From JAJFGI01 sp036397065 (GTDB taxonomy: Bacteria; Pseudomonadota; Alphaproteobacteria; Kiloniellales; J153): a stretch of DNA of 20,080 nt. Below are positions 14,489-20,080 of this stretch, one piece after another. The position numbers were made by a program, and so were the translations under genes. Where the stretch lies: contig DASWJP010000148.1 of NCBI GenBank assembly GCA_036397065.1, forward strand, positions 1-20,080, given 5' to 3'. Position 1 is the first letter of the stretch. Every line of letters begins with the position of its first letter. The notes beneath the pieces are model-generated. The model made no database searches. It saw nothing but the letters and a program-made list of their open reading frames with translations, and was not told the DNA's origin.

Positions 14489-16855
14489 CTATTCTGCGGC
14501 CGGCCGGCTGGCTTGCGCCAGGCGCCAGACTTTTTCCGCCGTAGCCGGCATATCCATGTGCAGGATGCCCAACGCATCGGTGACCGCGTTGATCAGGGCC
14601 GGCGGTGCCGCGATGGCGCCGGCCTCGCCGCAGCCCTTCACCCCAAGCGGGTTGTGCGGGCACGGCGTCTCGGTGGTCGCCACCTTGAAGGACGGTAGGT
14701 TGTCAGCCCGTGGCATGCAGTAGTCCATGTACGAGCCAGTCACGAGCTGACCGCTGTCCGGGTCGTAGACGCAGTTCTCGAGCAGCGCCTGGCCGATGCC
14801 CTGGGCGATGCCGCCGTGCACCTGGCCCTCGACGATCATCGGGTTGATGATCTTGCCGAAATCGTCCACCGCCGCCCAGTTGGCAACGGCGACCACGCCG
14901 GTTTCCGGGTCAACCTCGACCTCGCAGATGTGGGTGCCGGCCGGGTAGGTGAAGTTCAGCGGATCGTAGAACGCCGTCTCGTCCAGGCCCGGTTCCAAAT
15001 CCGCCGGATAGTTGTGCGGCACATAGGCGGAGAAGGCGATCTCGCCGATCGCCTTGGTCCGATCGGTGCCGGCCACCCGGAAGGTGCCCGCCGAAAACTC
15101 GATGTCATCCACCGAGGCTTCCAGCAGATGGGCGGCGATCTTCTTGCCCTTGTCGATCACCTTGTCGCAGGCGCGCGACAGGGCCGATCCGCCGACCGCC
15201 AGCGAGCGGGAGCCGTAGGTGCCCATGCCCATCGGGATCGAGCCGGTATCGCCGTGCACTACTTCGACATTCTCGATCGGCACGCCCAGCTTGTCGGCGA
15301 CCAGTTGCGAGAACGTGGTCTCGTGGCCCTGGCCATGGCTATGGGCGCCGGTGAAGACCGAGACGCTGCCCGTGGCATTGAACCGGATCTGGCCCGATTC
15401 CCACAGACCGACCCCGGCCCCGAGAGAGCCGACCACCGCCGAAGGGGCGATGCCGCAGGCCTCGATATACGACGAGAAACCGATGCCGCGCAGCTTGCCG
15501 CGCTTTTCCGACTCCTTGCGCCGGGCCGGGAAGCCCTTGTAGTCGATCAACTTCATGGCCTCGTCCAAGGCCAGGGCGTACTGCCCGGAATCGTACTGCA
15601 ACGCCACCGGCGTCTGGTATGGGAAGGCATCCGGCGGAACGAAGTTGCGCCGGCGCAATTCCGCCGGGTCGATCTTCATCTCCCGCGCCGCCGTTTCCAC
15701 CAGGCGTTCCAGAACGTACGTGGCCTCCGGCCGGCCGGCGCCGCGATAGGCATCGACCGGCGCGGTGGTGGAGAACACCGCCTTGACGTTGGCGTAGATG
15801 GCCGGTGTGGTGTACTGGCCGGCCAGCAGGGTGGCATAGAGATAGGTCGGAATGGCGGTGGCGAAACTGGACAGATAGGCGCCCATGTTGGCATGGGTTT
15901 CCACCTTCAGGGCGACGAACTTGCCGTCCTTGTCCAGGCCCAGCTCGGCATGGGTTGCGTGGTCGCGGCCATGGGCGTCGGAGACGAAGCTCTCCGAGCG
16001 TTCGGCCACCCACTTGATCGGCCGCCCGACCTTCTTGGATGCCCAGGTGCACACCGTCTCCTCGGCATAGCAGTAAATCTTCGAGCCGAAGCCGCCGCCC
16101 ACGTCGGGGGCGATGATCCGCACCTTGGCCTCGGACAAACCGAGGACGAAGGCGCACATGATCAGGCGCAGAAGATGCGGGTTCTGGCTGGTCGAGTAGA
16201 CCGTATAGTTGTCGGTGCCGGCATCATGCTCGCCGATGGCCGCGCGCGGCTCGATGGCGTTGGGGATCAGCCGGTTGTTGATCAGGTCGATCTTGGTGAC
16301 GTGATGCGCCTTGGACAGCGCCGCATCGATGGCTGCGCGGTCGCCCAACTCCCAATCGTAACAAAGATTTCCCGGCGCTTCTTCATGCACCTGTGGGGCG
16401 CCCTTGGCCACCGCACCGAGCGGGTCGACCACCGCCGCCAGGGGCTGATAGGTGACGTCGATCAACTCGGCCGCGTCCTTGGCCTGGGCCAAGGTCTCGG
16501 CGATGACCACCGCCACGTGATCGCCCACATAGCGCACCTTGTCGCGCACCAACGGGAAATGCGGCGGCGCCTTGTGCGGTTTGCCATGACGGTCGGTGAC
16601 CGTCCAGCCGCAGGGCAGAGAGCCGACCTTGTCGGCCTCCAAATCCGCGCCGGTGAAAATGGTGATGACACCCGGGGCGTTGCGCGCCGCATCCGAGTCG
16701 ATGCGCTGGACCTTGGCGTGGGCGTGCGGCGAGCGCAGGAAATAGGCATGCGCCTGACCGGGACGGTTCAGGTCGGCCGTATAGCGGCCCTTGCCCGTGA
16801 GAAAGCGAAAATCTTCTTTGCGGCGAACGCTGGCGCCGATTCCTGTATCCGGCAT
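14489..16855 (-). CDS. coxL: CoxL-like molybdopterin-binding large subunit, form II
   Basis: 788-aa catalytic subunit of an aerobic CO-dehydrogenase-like molybdenum hydroxylase, which binds the Mo-cytosine dinucleotide cofactor. The N-terminal hammerhead domain opens with VRRKEDFRFLTGKGRY; GGGFGSK and other cofactor-binding loops follow. The active-site loop reads AYRGAGR at 369-375, the form II signature; form I CO dehydrogenases have AYxCSFR with a copper-binding Cys, absent here (Gly372). The general-base glutamate of the family is Glu744 in GCGEAGAIAAP. Form II enzymes have uncertain substrates, and CO oxidation should not be assumed. The ribosome binding site AAAGGG is inside the last codons of coxS, 4 bases separate the genes, and coxM follows after 13 bases. 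Confidence 0.93.
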   Translation of the reverse strand: MPDTGIGASVRRKEDFRFLTGKGRYTADLNRPGQAHAYFLRSPHAHAKVQRIDSDAARNAPGVITIFTGADLEADKVGSLPCGWTVTDRHGKPHKAPPHFPLVRDKVRYVGDHVAVVIAETLAQAKDAAELIDVTYQPLAAVVDPLGAVAKGAPQVHEEAPGNLCYDWELGDRAAIDAALSKAHHVTKIDLINNRLIPNAIEPRAAIGEHDAGTDNYTVYSTSQNPHLLRLIMCAFVLGLSEAKVRIIAPDVGGGFGSKIYCYAEETVCTWASKKVGRPIKWVAERSESFVSDAHGRDHATHAELGLDKDGKFVALKVETHANMGAYLSSFATAIPTYLYATLLAGQYTTPAIYANVKAVFSTTAPVDAYRGAGRPEATYVLERLVETAAREMKIDPAELRRRNFVPPDAFPYQTPVALQYDSGQYALALDEAMKLIDYKGFPARRKESEKRGKLRGIGFSSYIEACGIAPSAVVGSLGAGVGLWESGQIRFNATGSVSVFTGAHSHGQGHETTFSQLVADKLGVPIENVEVVHGDTGSIPMGMGTYGSRSLAVGGSALSRACDKVIDKGKKIAAHLLEASVDDIEFSAGTFRVAGTDRTKAIGEIAFSAYVPHNYPADLEPGLDETAFYDPLNFTYPAGTHICEVEVDPETGVVAVANWAAVDDFGKIINPMIVEGQVHGGIAQGIGQALLENCVYDPDSGQLVTGSYMDYCMPRADNLPSFKVATTETPCPHNPLGVKGCGEAGAIAAPPALINAVTDALGILHMDMPATAEKVWRLAQASRPAAE

Positions 16856-16859
16856 CGTT

Positions 16860-17327
16860 CTACCCTTTCATCGCTTGCGCGGCGGCCTGGATGGCCTTGA
16901 CGATATTATGATAGCCGGTGCAACGGCAGATGTTGCCCTCCAGCCAGTCGCGGATTTCCGGCTCGCTCGGCTTGGCGTTGTGGCTCAGCAGGTCGACCGC
17001 GCTCATCACCATGCCCGGCGTGCAGAAGCCGCATTGCAGGCCGTGGTGTTCCTTGAATGCCGCCTGAACCGGGTGCATGGCGCCGTTCTTGGCCAGGCCC
17101 TCGATGGTGGTGACCTCGGCGCCGTTGACCTGAAGGGCCAGTATGGTGCAGCTCTTCACCGACTTGCCATCGATGTGCACCACACAGGCGCCACACTGGC
17201 TTGTATCGCAGCCTACGTGGGTGCCCGTCAGGGCCAAATTCTCACGCAAGAAATCGACCAGGAGCGTGCGTCCTTCGACCTCTCCGGCCGCCGACCGCCC
17301 GTTCACGGTCATGGATACCGTAGGCAT
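16860..17327 (-). CDS. coxS: CoxS-like [2Fe-2S] iron-sulfur subunit
   Basis: 155-aa small subunit carrying two [2Fe-2S] clusters that move electrons from the molybdenum site to FAD. The N-terminal ferredoxin-like domain has Cys40, Cys45, Cys48 and Cys60 (GCDTSQCGACVVHIDG then SC). The helical C-terminal domain has Cys99, Cys102 (QCGFCTPGM), Cys134 and Cys136 (NICRCTGY). All eight ligands are present. Strong ribosome binding site GGGAGG at 17341-17336, 8 bases before the ATG at 17327, confirms the start. It is the first gene of the S-L-M unit, with a 186-base leader between it and coxG that contains two hairpins and a possible promoter. Confidence 0.95.
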   Translation of the reverse strand: MPTVSMTVNGRSAAGEVEGRTLLVDFLRENLALTGTHVGCDTSQCGACVVHIDGKSVKSCTILALQVNGAEVTTIEGLAKNGAMHPVQAAFKEHHGLQCGFCTPGMVMSAVDLLSHNAKPSEPEIRDWLEGNICRCTGYHNIVKAIQAAAQAMKG

Positions 17328-17351
17328 GGATTGAACCTCCCTGTGCTGCCG

Positions 17352-17384
17352 GTCCGGTCAAATCACGGCCGGACTCGTTTTTTT
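17352..17384. promoter_or_regulatory. Hairpin GTCCGG / CCGGAC with A7/T7 run in the coxS leader
   Basis: Arms GTCCGG (17352-17357) and CCGGAC (17369-17374) with an 11-base loop, followed on the plus strand by TCG and seven Ts (17378-17384). Read on the plus strand this resembles an intrinsic terminator, but no plus-strand gene lies before it. Read on the minus strand it is a leader hairpin 10 bases upstream of the coxS ribosome binding site, preceded by A7. It may block antisense transcription or control translation of coxS. Confidence 0.4.
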
Positions 17385-17396
17385 GAGGGGCGCCGT

Positions 17397-17414
17397 CGCG
17401 CGGCAAAACGCGCG
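17397..17414. other. Second hairpin in the coxS leader
   Basis: CGCGCG (17397-17402), loop GCAAAA, CGCGCG (17409-17414). The stem is GC-only and each arm is itself palindromic. It lies in the 186-base gap between coxG and coxS, with no terminator T-tract on either side. Confidence 0.3.
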
Positions 17415-17450
17415 CGCCGCATGCGGATACGCCCTGATATTCTTGCCAAT

Positions 17451-17479
17451 AGTGTGTGGCGCCGCAGGGTTTAGGTCAA
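17451..17479 (-). promoter_or_regulatory. Possible coxS promoter
   Basis: On the minus strand, TTGACC (17479-17474) is a near-consensus -35 box. At 17 bases spacing stands CACACT (17456-17451), a poor -10 box; ACTATT three bases later is an alternative. This would give a leader of about 120 bases containing both hairpins. Evidence is motif match only. Confidence 0.25.
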
Positions 17480-17513
17480 GGGCCTACTAGGACCCATGCC
17501 GGCACTAAGCCCC

Positions 17514-18104
17514 TCAACGAAGGGCGAAGATCGCCAATAAGATTGCCACCACGGCAATCACCCCCACGACCCAGACCGATTGGGGCAGGCCCGAACCGGG
17601 GGCCGGAGCCGGCGGTTGGGCGGTGGGGACCGCGGCTTCAGCCGCCTTGTCGGCCGCGGGCGGCGGTCCGGCCACGGCCGCGGCAAAGTTATCGAAGAAC
17701 TCGCCGGCCAGCTTACGCGCCGTTCCATCGATCAGGCGGCCGCCGATTTGCGCCAGCTTGCCGCCGACCTGAGCATCCACCTCGTAGTGCAACAGGGTGG
17801 CGCCGTTGTCGTCGGTCAGGCGCACCTTGGCACCCCCCTTGGCGAAACCGGCGGCGCCGCCCTTACCTTCACCGCTGATGGTATAACCGTTCGGCGGGTC
17901 CAGATCGGACAGGCGCACCACACCGGCGAACTTGGCCGATACCGGCCCGACCTTGGCCTTCACCGTGGCGGTGAATTCGGTATCCGAGGTCTTTTCGATG
18001 GTCTCGCAGCCGGGGATCGCCTGCTTGAGAATTTCGGGATTGTTCAAGGCCGCCCAGACGGCCTGGCGCGGGGCTTCGATGCGGTGTTCGCCGGACAGGT
18101 TCAT
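17514..18104 (-). CDS. coxG: CoxG-like SRPBCC protein with C-terminal membrane anchor
   Basis: 196-aa member of the CoxG (carbon monoxide dehydrogenase subunit G) family. Residues 1-145 form the SRPBCC ligand-binding domain: MNLSGEHRIEAPRQAVWAAL, the conserved AIPGCETIE (29-37), a KAKVGPVSAKFAG segment, and LAQIGGRLIDGTARKLAGEFF near the end. A Pro/Ala-rich linker (about 146-172) leads to one C-terminal transmembrane helix (about 176-195, VWVVGVIAVVAILLAIFAL), so it is probably tail-anchored. CoxG proteins tether CO dehydrogenase to the membrane, and a hydrophobic quinone-binding pocket has been reported for one. Here it would pass electrons from CoxM to the respiratory chain; inferred. It is the first cox gene, 186 bases before coxS. 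No ribosome binding site precedes the ATG. Confidence 0.88.
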   Translation of the reverse strand: MNLSGEHRIEAPRQAVWAALNNPEILKQAIPGCETIEKTSDTEFTATVKAKVGPVSAKFAGVVRLSDLDPPNGYTISGEGKGGAAGFAKGGAKVRLTDDNGATLLHYEVDAQVGGKLAQIGGRLIDGTARKLAGEFFDNFAAAVAGPPPAADKAAEAAVPTAQPPAPAPGSGLPQSVWVVGVIAVVAILLAIFALR

Positions 18105-18198
18105 GAGCGAATGTTAACCCGCCGCCCGGTCACCGAACAAGCGCTCCGCTGCTGCGGTCCTATTCATGGCCCTTGCCGTCAGGGCAGTCCGCAACCCA

Positions 18199-18213
18199 GA
18201 CTCGATCCGAGTC
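18199..18213. promoter_or_regulatory. Palindrome GACTCG-ATC-CGAGTC in the coxG/oxidoreductase divergent region
   Basis: Perfect six-base arms around ATC, 33 bases before the oxidoreductase start and about 95 bases before the coxG start. Placement suits an operator shared by or specific to one of the divergent genes. The remaining part of 18105-18245 shows no convincing promoter to me. Confidence 0.35.
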
Positions 18214-18245
18214 ACGGACGGAGACGATCTGTATTGGAGAGGCCA

Positions 18246-18899
18246 TTGGTTGCAGACGCAATAAAGCTCAGAATTGCTGTGCTTGGTGCGAGCGGCGGTG
18301 TCGGGCGCCTGATAGTTCATCGCGCCCTCGATCAAGGGTTTGAAGTCGTTTGCCAAACCCGTGACGCGAGAAAGCTCGCCGACATTGCTACCCGTGCTCA
18401 GGTGCGTGCATTCGATCCCACGGATCAGGCGCATCTCGGCGAATTTGTCAAAGGCGCCGATGTCGTCATTTTTGCTCTCGGTGTCGACACCGCTGGTCCC
18501 ACCACGCTGTTCACCGACGTGACCAAGGCGCTGATCTCGGCCATGGCGAGGGAGCGGGTTAAACGCCTTATTGCGATCACCGGTGTCGGCGCTGGTGAAA
18601 CCCGTGGGCACGGCGGGTTTCTCTACGATCGGATCATCTATCCCTTGTTCGCCCGAATGCGATACCAGGACAAAAATCGGCAAGAGGCCCTGATTGCAGC
18701 ATCCGATCTTGACTGGATCATTGTACGTCCGGCGCCTTTCTCAAATCGTCGCGTCCCCGTCCCCATTGAAGTCCATACACGGGTCGACTCGGATACGGTT
18801 TTGAGACGCATTACGCGCGACGAGGTCGCCGCATTCGTCATCGACCAATGTGCCGGCGAGCGCTACCTGCGCCAGCGACCATTCATCGGGCATCCGTGA
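18246..18899 (+). CDS. NAD(P)-binding oxidoreductase, NmrA/atypical SDR type
   Basis: 217-aa Rossmann-fold protein of the atypical short-chain dehydrogenase/NmrA-like group. The nucleotide loop is VLGASGGVG (about 11-19), followed by ALDQGFEVVCQTRD, an ADVVIFALG strand, a central LIAITGVGAGET segment where Ser/Gly-rich loops sit in this family, a YDRIIYPL stretch, and LDWIIVRPAPFSN. No classical YxxxK dyad is evident, consistent with atypical members that act as redox sensors or reductases. The start is taken as TTG 18246: GGAGA ends 5 bases upstream and the preceding frame is only shadow of the coxG region; TTG 18234 is the alternative. The following gene overlaps or abuts the stop. GC is lower than in the cox genes. 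Confidence 0.75.
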   Translation: MVADAIKLRIAVLGASGGVGRLIVHRALDQGFEVVCQTRDARKLADIATRAQVRAFDPTDQAHLGEFVKGADVVIFALGVDTAGPTTLFTDVTKALISAMARERVKRLIAITGVGAGETRGHGGFLYDRIIYPLFARMRYQDKNRQEALIAASDLDWIIVRPAPFSNRRVPVPIEVHTRVDSDTVLRRITRDEVAAFVIDQCAGERYLRQRPFIGHP

Positions 18900-18925
18900 T
18901 CGACATTGAAAGAGGGACGCCTTAC

Positions 18926-19342
18926 GTGCAGTCGGCAATGAAAGCAGGGCTTGTCTATTTCACAATTGTCTTCGCCGTTGGGTTCCTGCTCGGTGTCGTG
19001 CGTGTCTTGGCGCTCGCACCACGTTTGGGTGATGCGCTTGCCGTGGTGATCGAGTTGCCGGTCATGCTGGCGGTCTCATGGATCGTGTGTAAGCGGCTGA
19101 TCGCTTGGTTCTCGGTACCGAGCGGACTGGCTCCTCGGGTCACGATGGGCGGCTTCGCATTCGGCCTTCTCATGGTTGCCGAAATCGCGGTGTCAGTCTT
19201 TGTGTTTCGGCGCACGATATTTGAGCATTTCGAAATCTACCAGACAGTGACTGCCACGATGGGGCTCCTGGGCCAACTCGCCTTTGCGCTGTTTCCGGCA
19301 ATCCAACTGAGGACGCAGATGGGTCCTGCCAAAGGTGAATAG
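18926..19342 (+). CDS. Small four-helix membrane protein, unknown function
   Basis: About 135-138 aa integral membrane protein with four predicted helices: VYFTIVFAVGFLLGVVRVLAL, AVVIELPVMLAVSWIVC, MGGFAFGLLMVAEIAVSVFVF and a C-terminal MGLLGQLAFALFPAI. Similar short proteins beginning close to MKAGL-YF are known in proteobacteria, without an assigned role. Three starts compete: GTG 18896 (overlaps the upstream stop as GTGA), GTG 18926 (AGAGGG 9 bases before it) and ATG 18938 (best match to the usual N-terminus). I give 18926 for its ribosome binding site. It is probably cotranscribed with the oxidoreductase. It is convergent with the livF gene, with a 46-base gap. Confidence 0.7.
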   Translation: MQSAMKAGLVYFTIVFAVGFLLGVVRVLALAPRLGDALAVVIELPVMLAVSWIVCKRLIAWFSVPSGLAPRVTMGGFAFGLLMVAEIAVSVFVFRRTIFEHFEIYQTVTATMGLLGQLAFALFPAIQLRTQMGPAKGE

Positions 19343-19388
19343 ATTTGCCCCGGAAAACAGATGCTATCGGTTCCGCGACGCCGGCGGC

Positions 19389-20080
19389 CTAGCCACCCAG
19401 GAACAAACGGCCCACTTGCGGGTCGGCGAGAAGAGTGTCGCCCGGGCCCGCCATGGCGACCTGCCCGGATACCAGAACATAGCCGATATCAGCGAATTCC
19501 AAGCCTTTCTTGGCATTCTGCTCGACCATGATGATGGTCTTGCCCTCGGTCTTCTGCAGGTCTTCCAGGATCTCGAAAACCATGTCGATGAAGCGCGGCT
19601 CGAGGCCGATGGACGGCTCGTCCACCAGCAGCACCTCCGGCTCCATGATCAGGGCGCGCGAGATTTCCAGCAGCCGCCGCTCGCCGCCGGACAGTGTGCC
19701 GGCCTTCTGACCACGCCGCTCGCGCAGGCGCGTATATTTGGCGAACACCCGTTCCGCCGCTGCGCGGGCGTGCGCCGGTTGATTCTGCAGGAAACCGCCC
19801 ATCCACAAATTTTCCTCGACGGTCATGTCGGGGAAAACCGAATTGTCCTGCAGGATGTAAGCGATTCCGGCGGCCTTCAATTTGTCTTTCGGCGACATGC
19901 GGGTCACATCTGTACCGCCGATGGAGATGGTGCCGGCGAAGATGTTGGTGAAGCCGAAGATGGAGTGCAGCACCGTCGACTTGCCGGCGCCATTGGGGCC
20001 GATCAGGCACAGGGACTGACGGCGGCCGACGGCAAGGCACAGATCGTGCAGAATCTCCATCTTGCCATAGCCGGCGCGCA
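19389..20080 (-). CDS. livF: LivF-type branched-chain amino acid ABC transporter ATPase (5' end outside the window)
   Basis: C-terminal 230 residues of an ABC ATPase of the LivF class, one of two ATPases that power uptake of branched-chain amino acids or related substrates (amides, urea, aromatic acids) with LivG, LivH and LivM. The Walker A motif GPNGAGKST, Q-loop ILQD, signature LSGGERR, Walker B VLLVDEP with the catalytic Glu in EPS, and the switch His replaced by Gln in VEQN (usual for LivF) are all visible. The frame stays open past an internal ATG at 20060 with an AGYGKMEIL segment, so the true start is upstream of the window. Substrate unknown; the other transporter genes should lie just beyond the right edge. 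Stop TAG at 19391-19389. Confidence 0.9.
   Translation of the reverse strand, partial: RAGYGKMEILHDLCLAVGRRQSLCLIGPNGAGKSTVLHSIFGFTNIFAGTISIGGTDVTRMSPKDKLKAAGIAYILQDNSVFPDMTVEENLWMGGFLQNQPAHARAAAERVFAKYTRLRERRGQKAGTLSGGERRLLEISRALIMEPEVLLVDEPSIGLEPRFIDMVFEILEDLQKTEGKTIIMVEQNAKKGLEFADIGYVLVSGQVAMAGPGDTLLADPQVGRLFLGG

Noticed and set aside
14816..16900. 694-codon plus-strand open frame opposite coxL
   Set aside because: Antisense shadow produced by high GC at third codon positions; coxL on the other strand has full family motifs over the same bases.
14489..17327. Calling the enzyme a carbon monoxide dehydrogenase
   Set aside because: The form II loop AYRGAGR lacks the copper cysteine of proven CO dehydrogenases, so only the family, not the substrate, is supported.
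17352..17384. Plus-strand intrinsic terminator of a hidden gene
   Set aside because: No plus-strand coding or RNA gene precedes it; it is kept only as a leader or antisense-control element.
17487..17502. GGGTCCTAGTAGGCCC-like symmetry after coxG as a terminator
   Set aside because: Pairing breaks after three G-C pairs and there is no T-tract on the minus strand.
17580..18245. Long upstream extension of the oxidoreductase frame
   Set aside because: It runs opposite coxG and has no domain; the TTG at 18246 has a ribosome binding site and starts just before the Rossmann fold.

Overview
The window is dense, GC-rich bacterial chromosome. It looks alphaproteobacterial, plausibly Rhodospirillales-like. 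This placement is an inference from four things: high GC, a form II cox cluster in S-L-M order, a YdbH/YnbE/YdbL set, and a bactofilin next to small alphaproteobacterial-type genes. I see no rRNA, tRNA, CRISPR array, insertion sequence or phage gene. No gene-free stretch is longer than about 200 bases.

Left part (1-5320): the end of a bactofilin gene meets a convergent membrane fatty-acid desaturase. A small secreted protein follows, convergent with an orphan RimK/glutathione-synthetase-type ATP-grasp ligase. Next come a membrane-anchored alpha/beta hydrolase of the Bem46 type and an acidic coiled-coil protein with a long Pro/Glu repeat. These genes appear to be separate transcription units.

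Central part (5348-18104, all minus strand): a molybdenum hydroxylase cluster of the carbon-monoxide-dehydrogenase-like (form II cox) type. In transcription order it has coxG (membrane-anchored SRPBCC protein), coxS (2Fe-2S subunit), coxL (molybdenum subunit) and coxM (FAD subunit). It then has ydbH-ynbE-ydbL, coxD (MoxR-type ATPase), coxE (VWA protein), two half-size XdhC/CoxF genes, and a fused MoeA-like/MocA-like protein. The logic is coherent. MocA-like and XdhC proteins make and modify the cytosine-dinucleotide molybdenum cofactor, CoxD/CoxE mature the enzyme, CoxS/L/M form the enzyme, and CoxG probably tethers it to the membrane. The active-site loop of CoxL reads AYRGAGR, the form II signature, which lacks the copper-binding cysteine of true CO dehydrogenase, so the substrate is not known from sequence.

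The most unusual layout feature is that a complete ydbH-ynbE-ydbL operon sits on the same strand between coxM and coxD and splits the structural from the maturation genes. In enterobacteria these three genes encode an envelope-spanning AsmA-like phospholipid transport bridge.

Right part (18105-20080): a divergent two-gene unit (NAD(P)-binding oxidoreductase and a four-helix membrane protein) of visibly lower GC, then the 3' part of a minus-strand livF-type ABC ATPase that runs out of the window.
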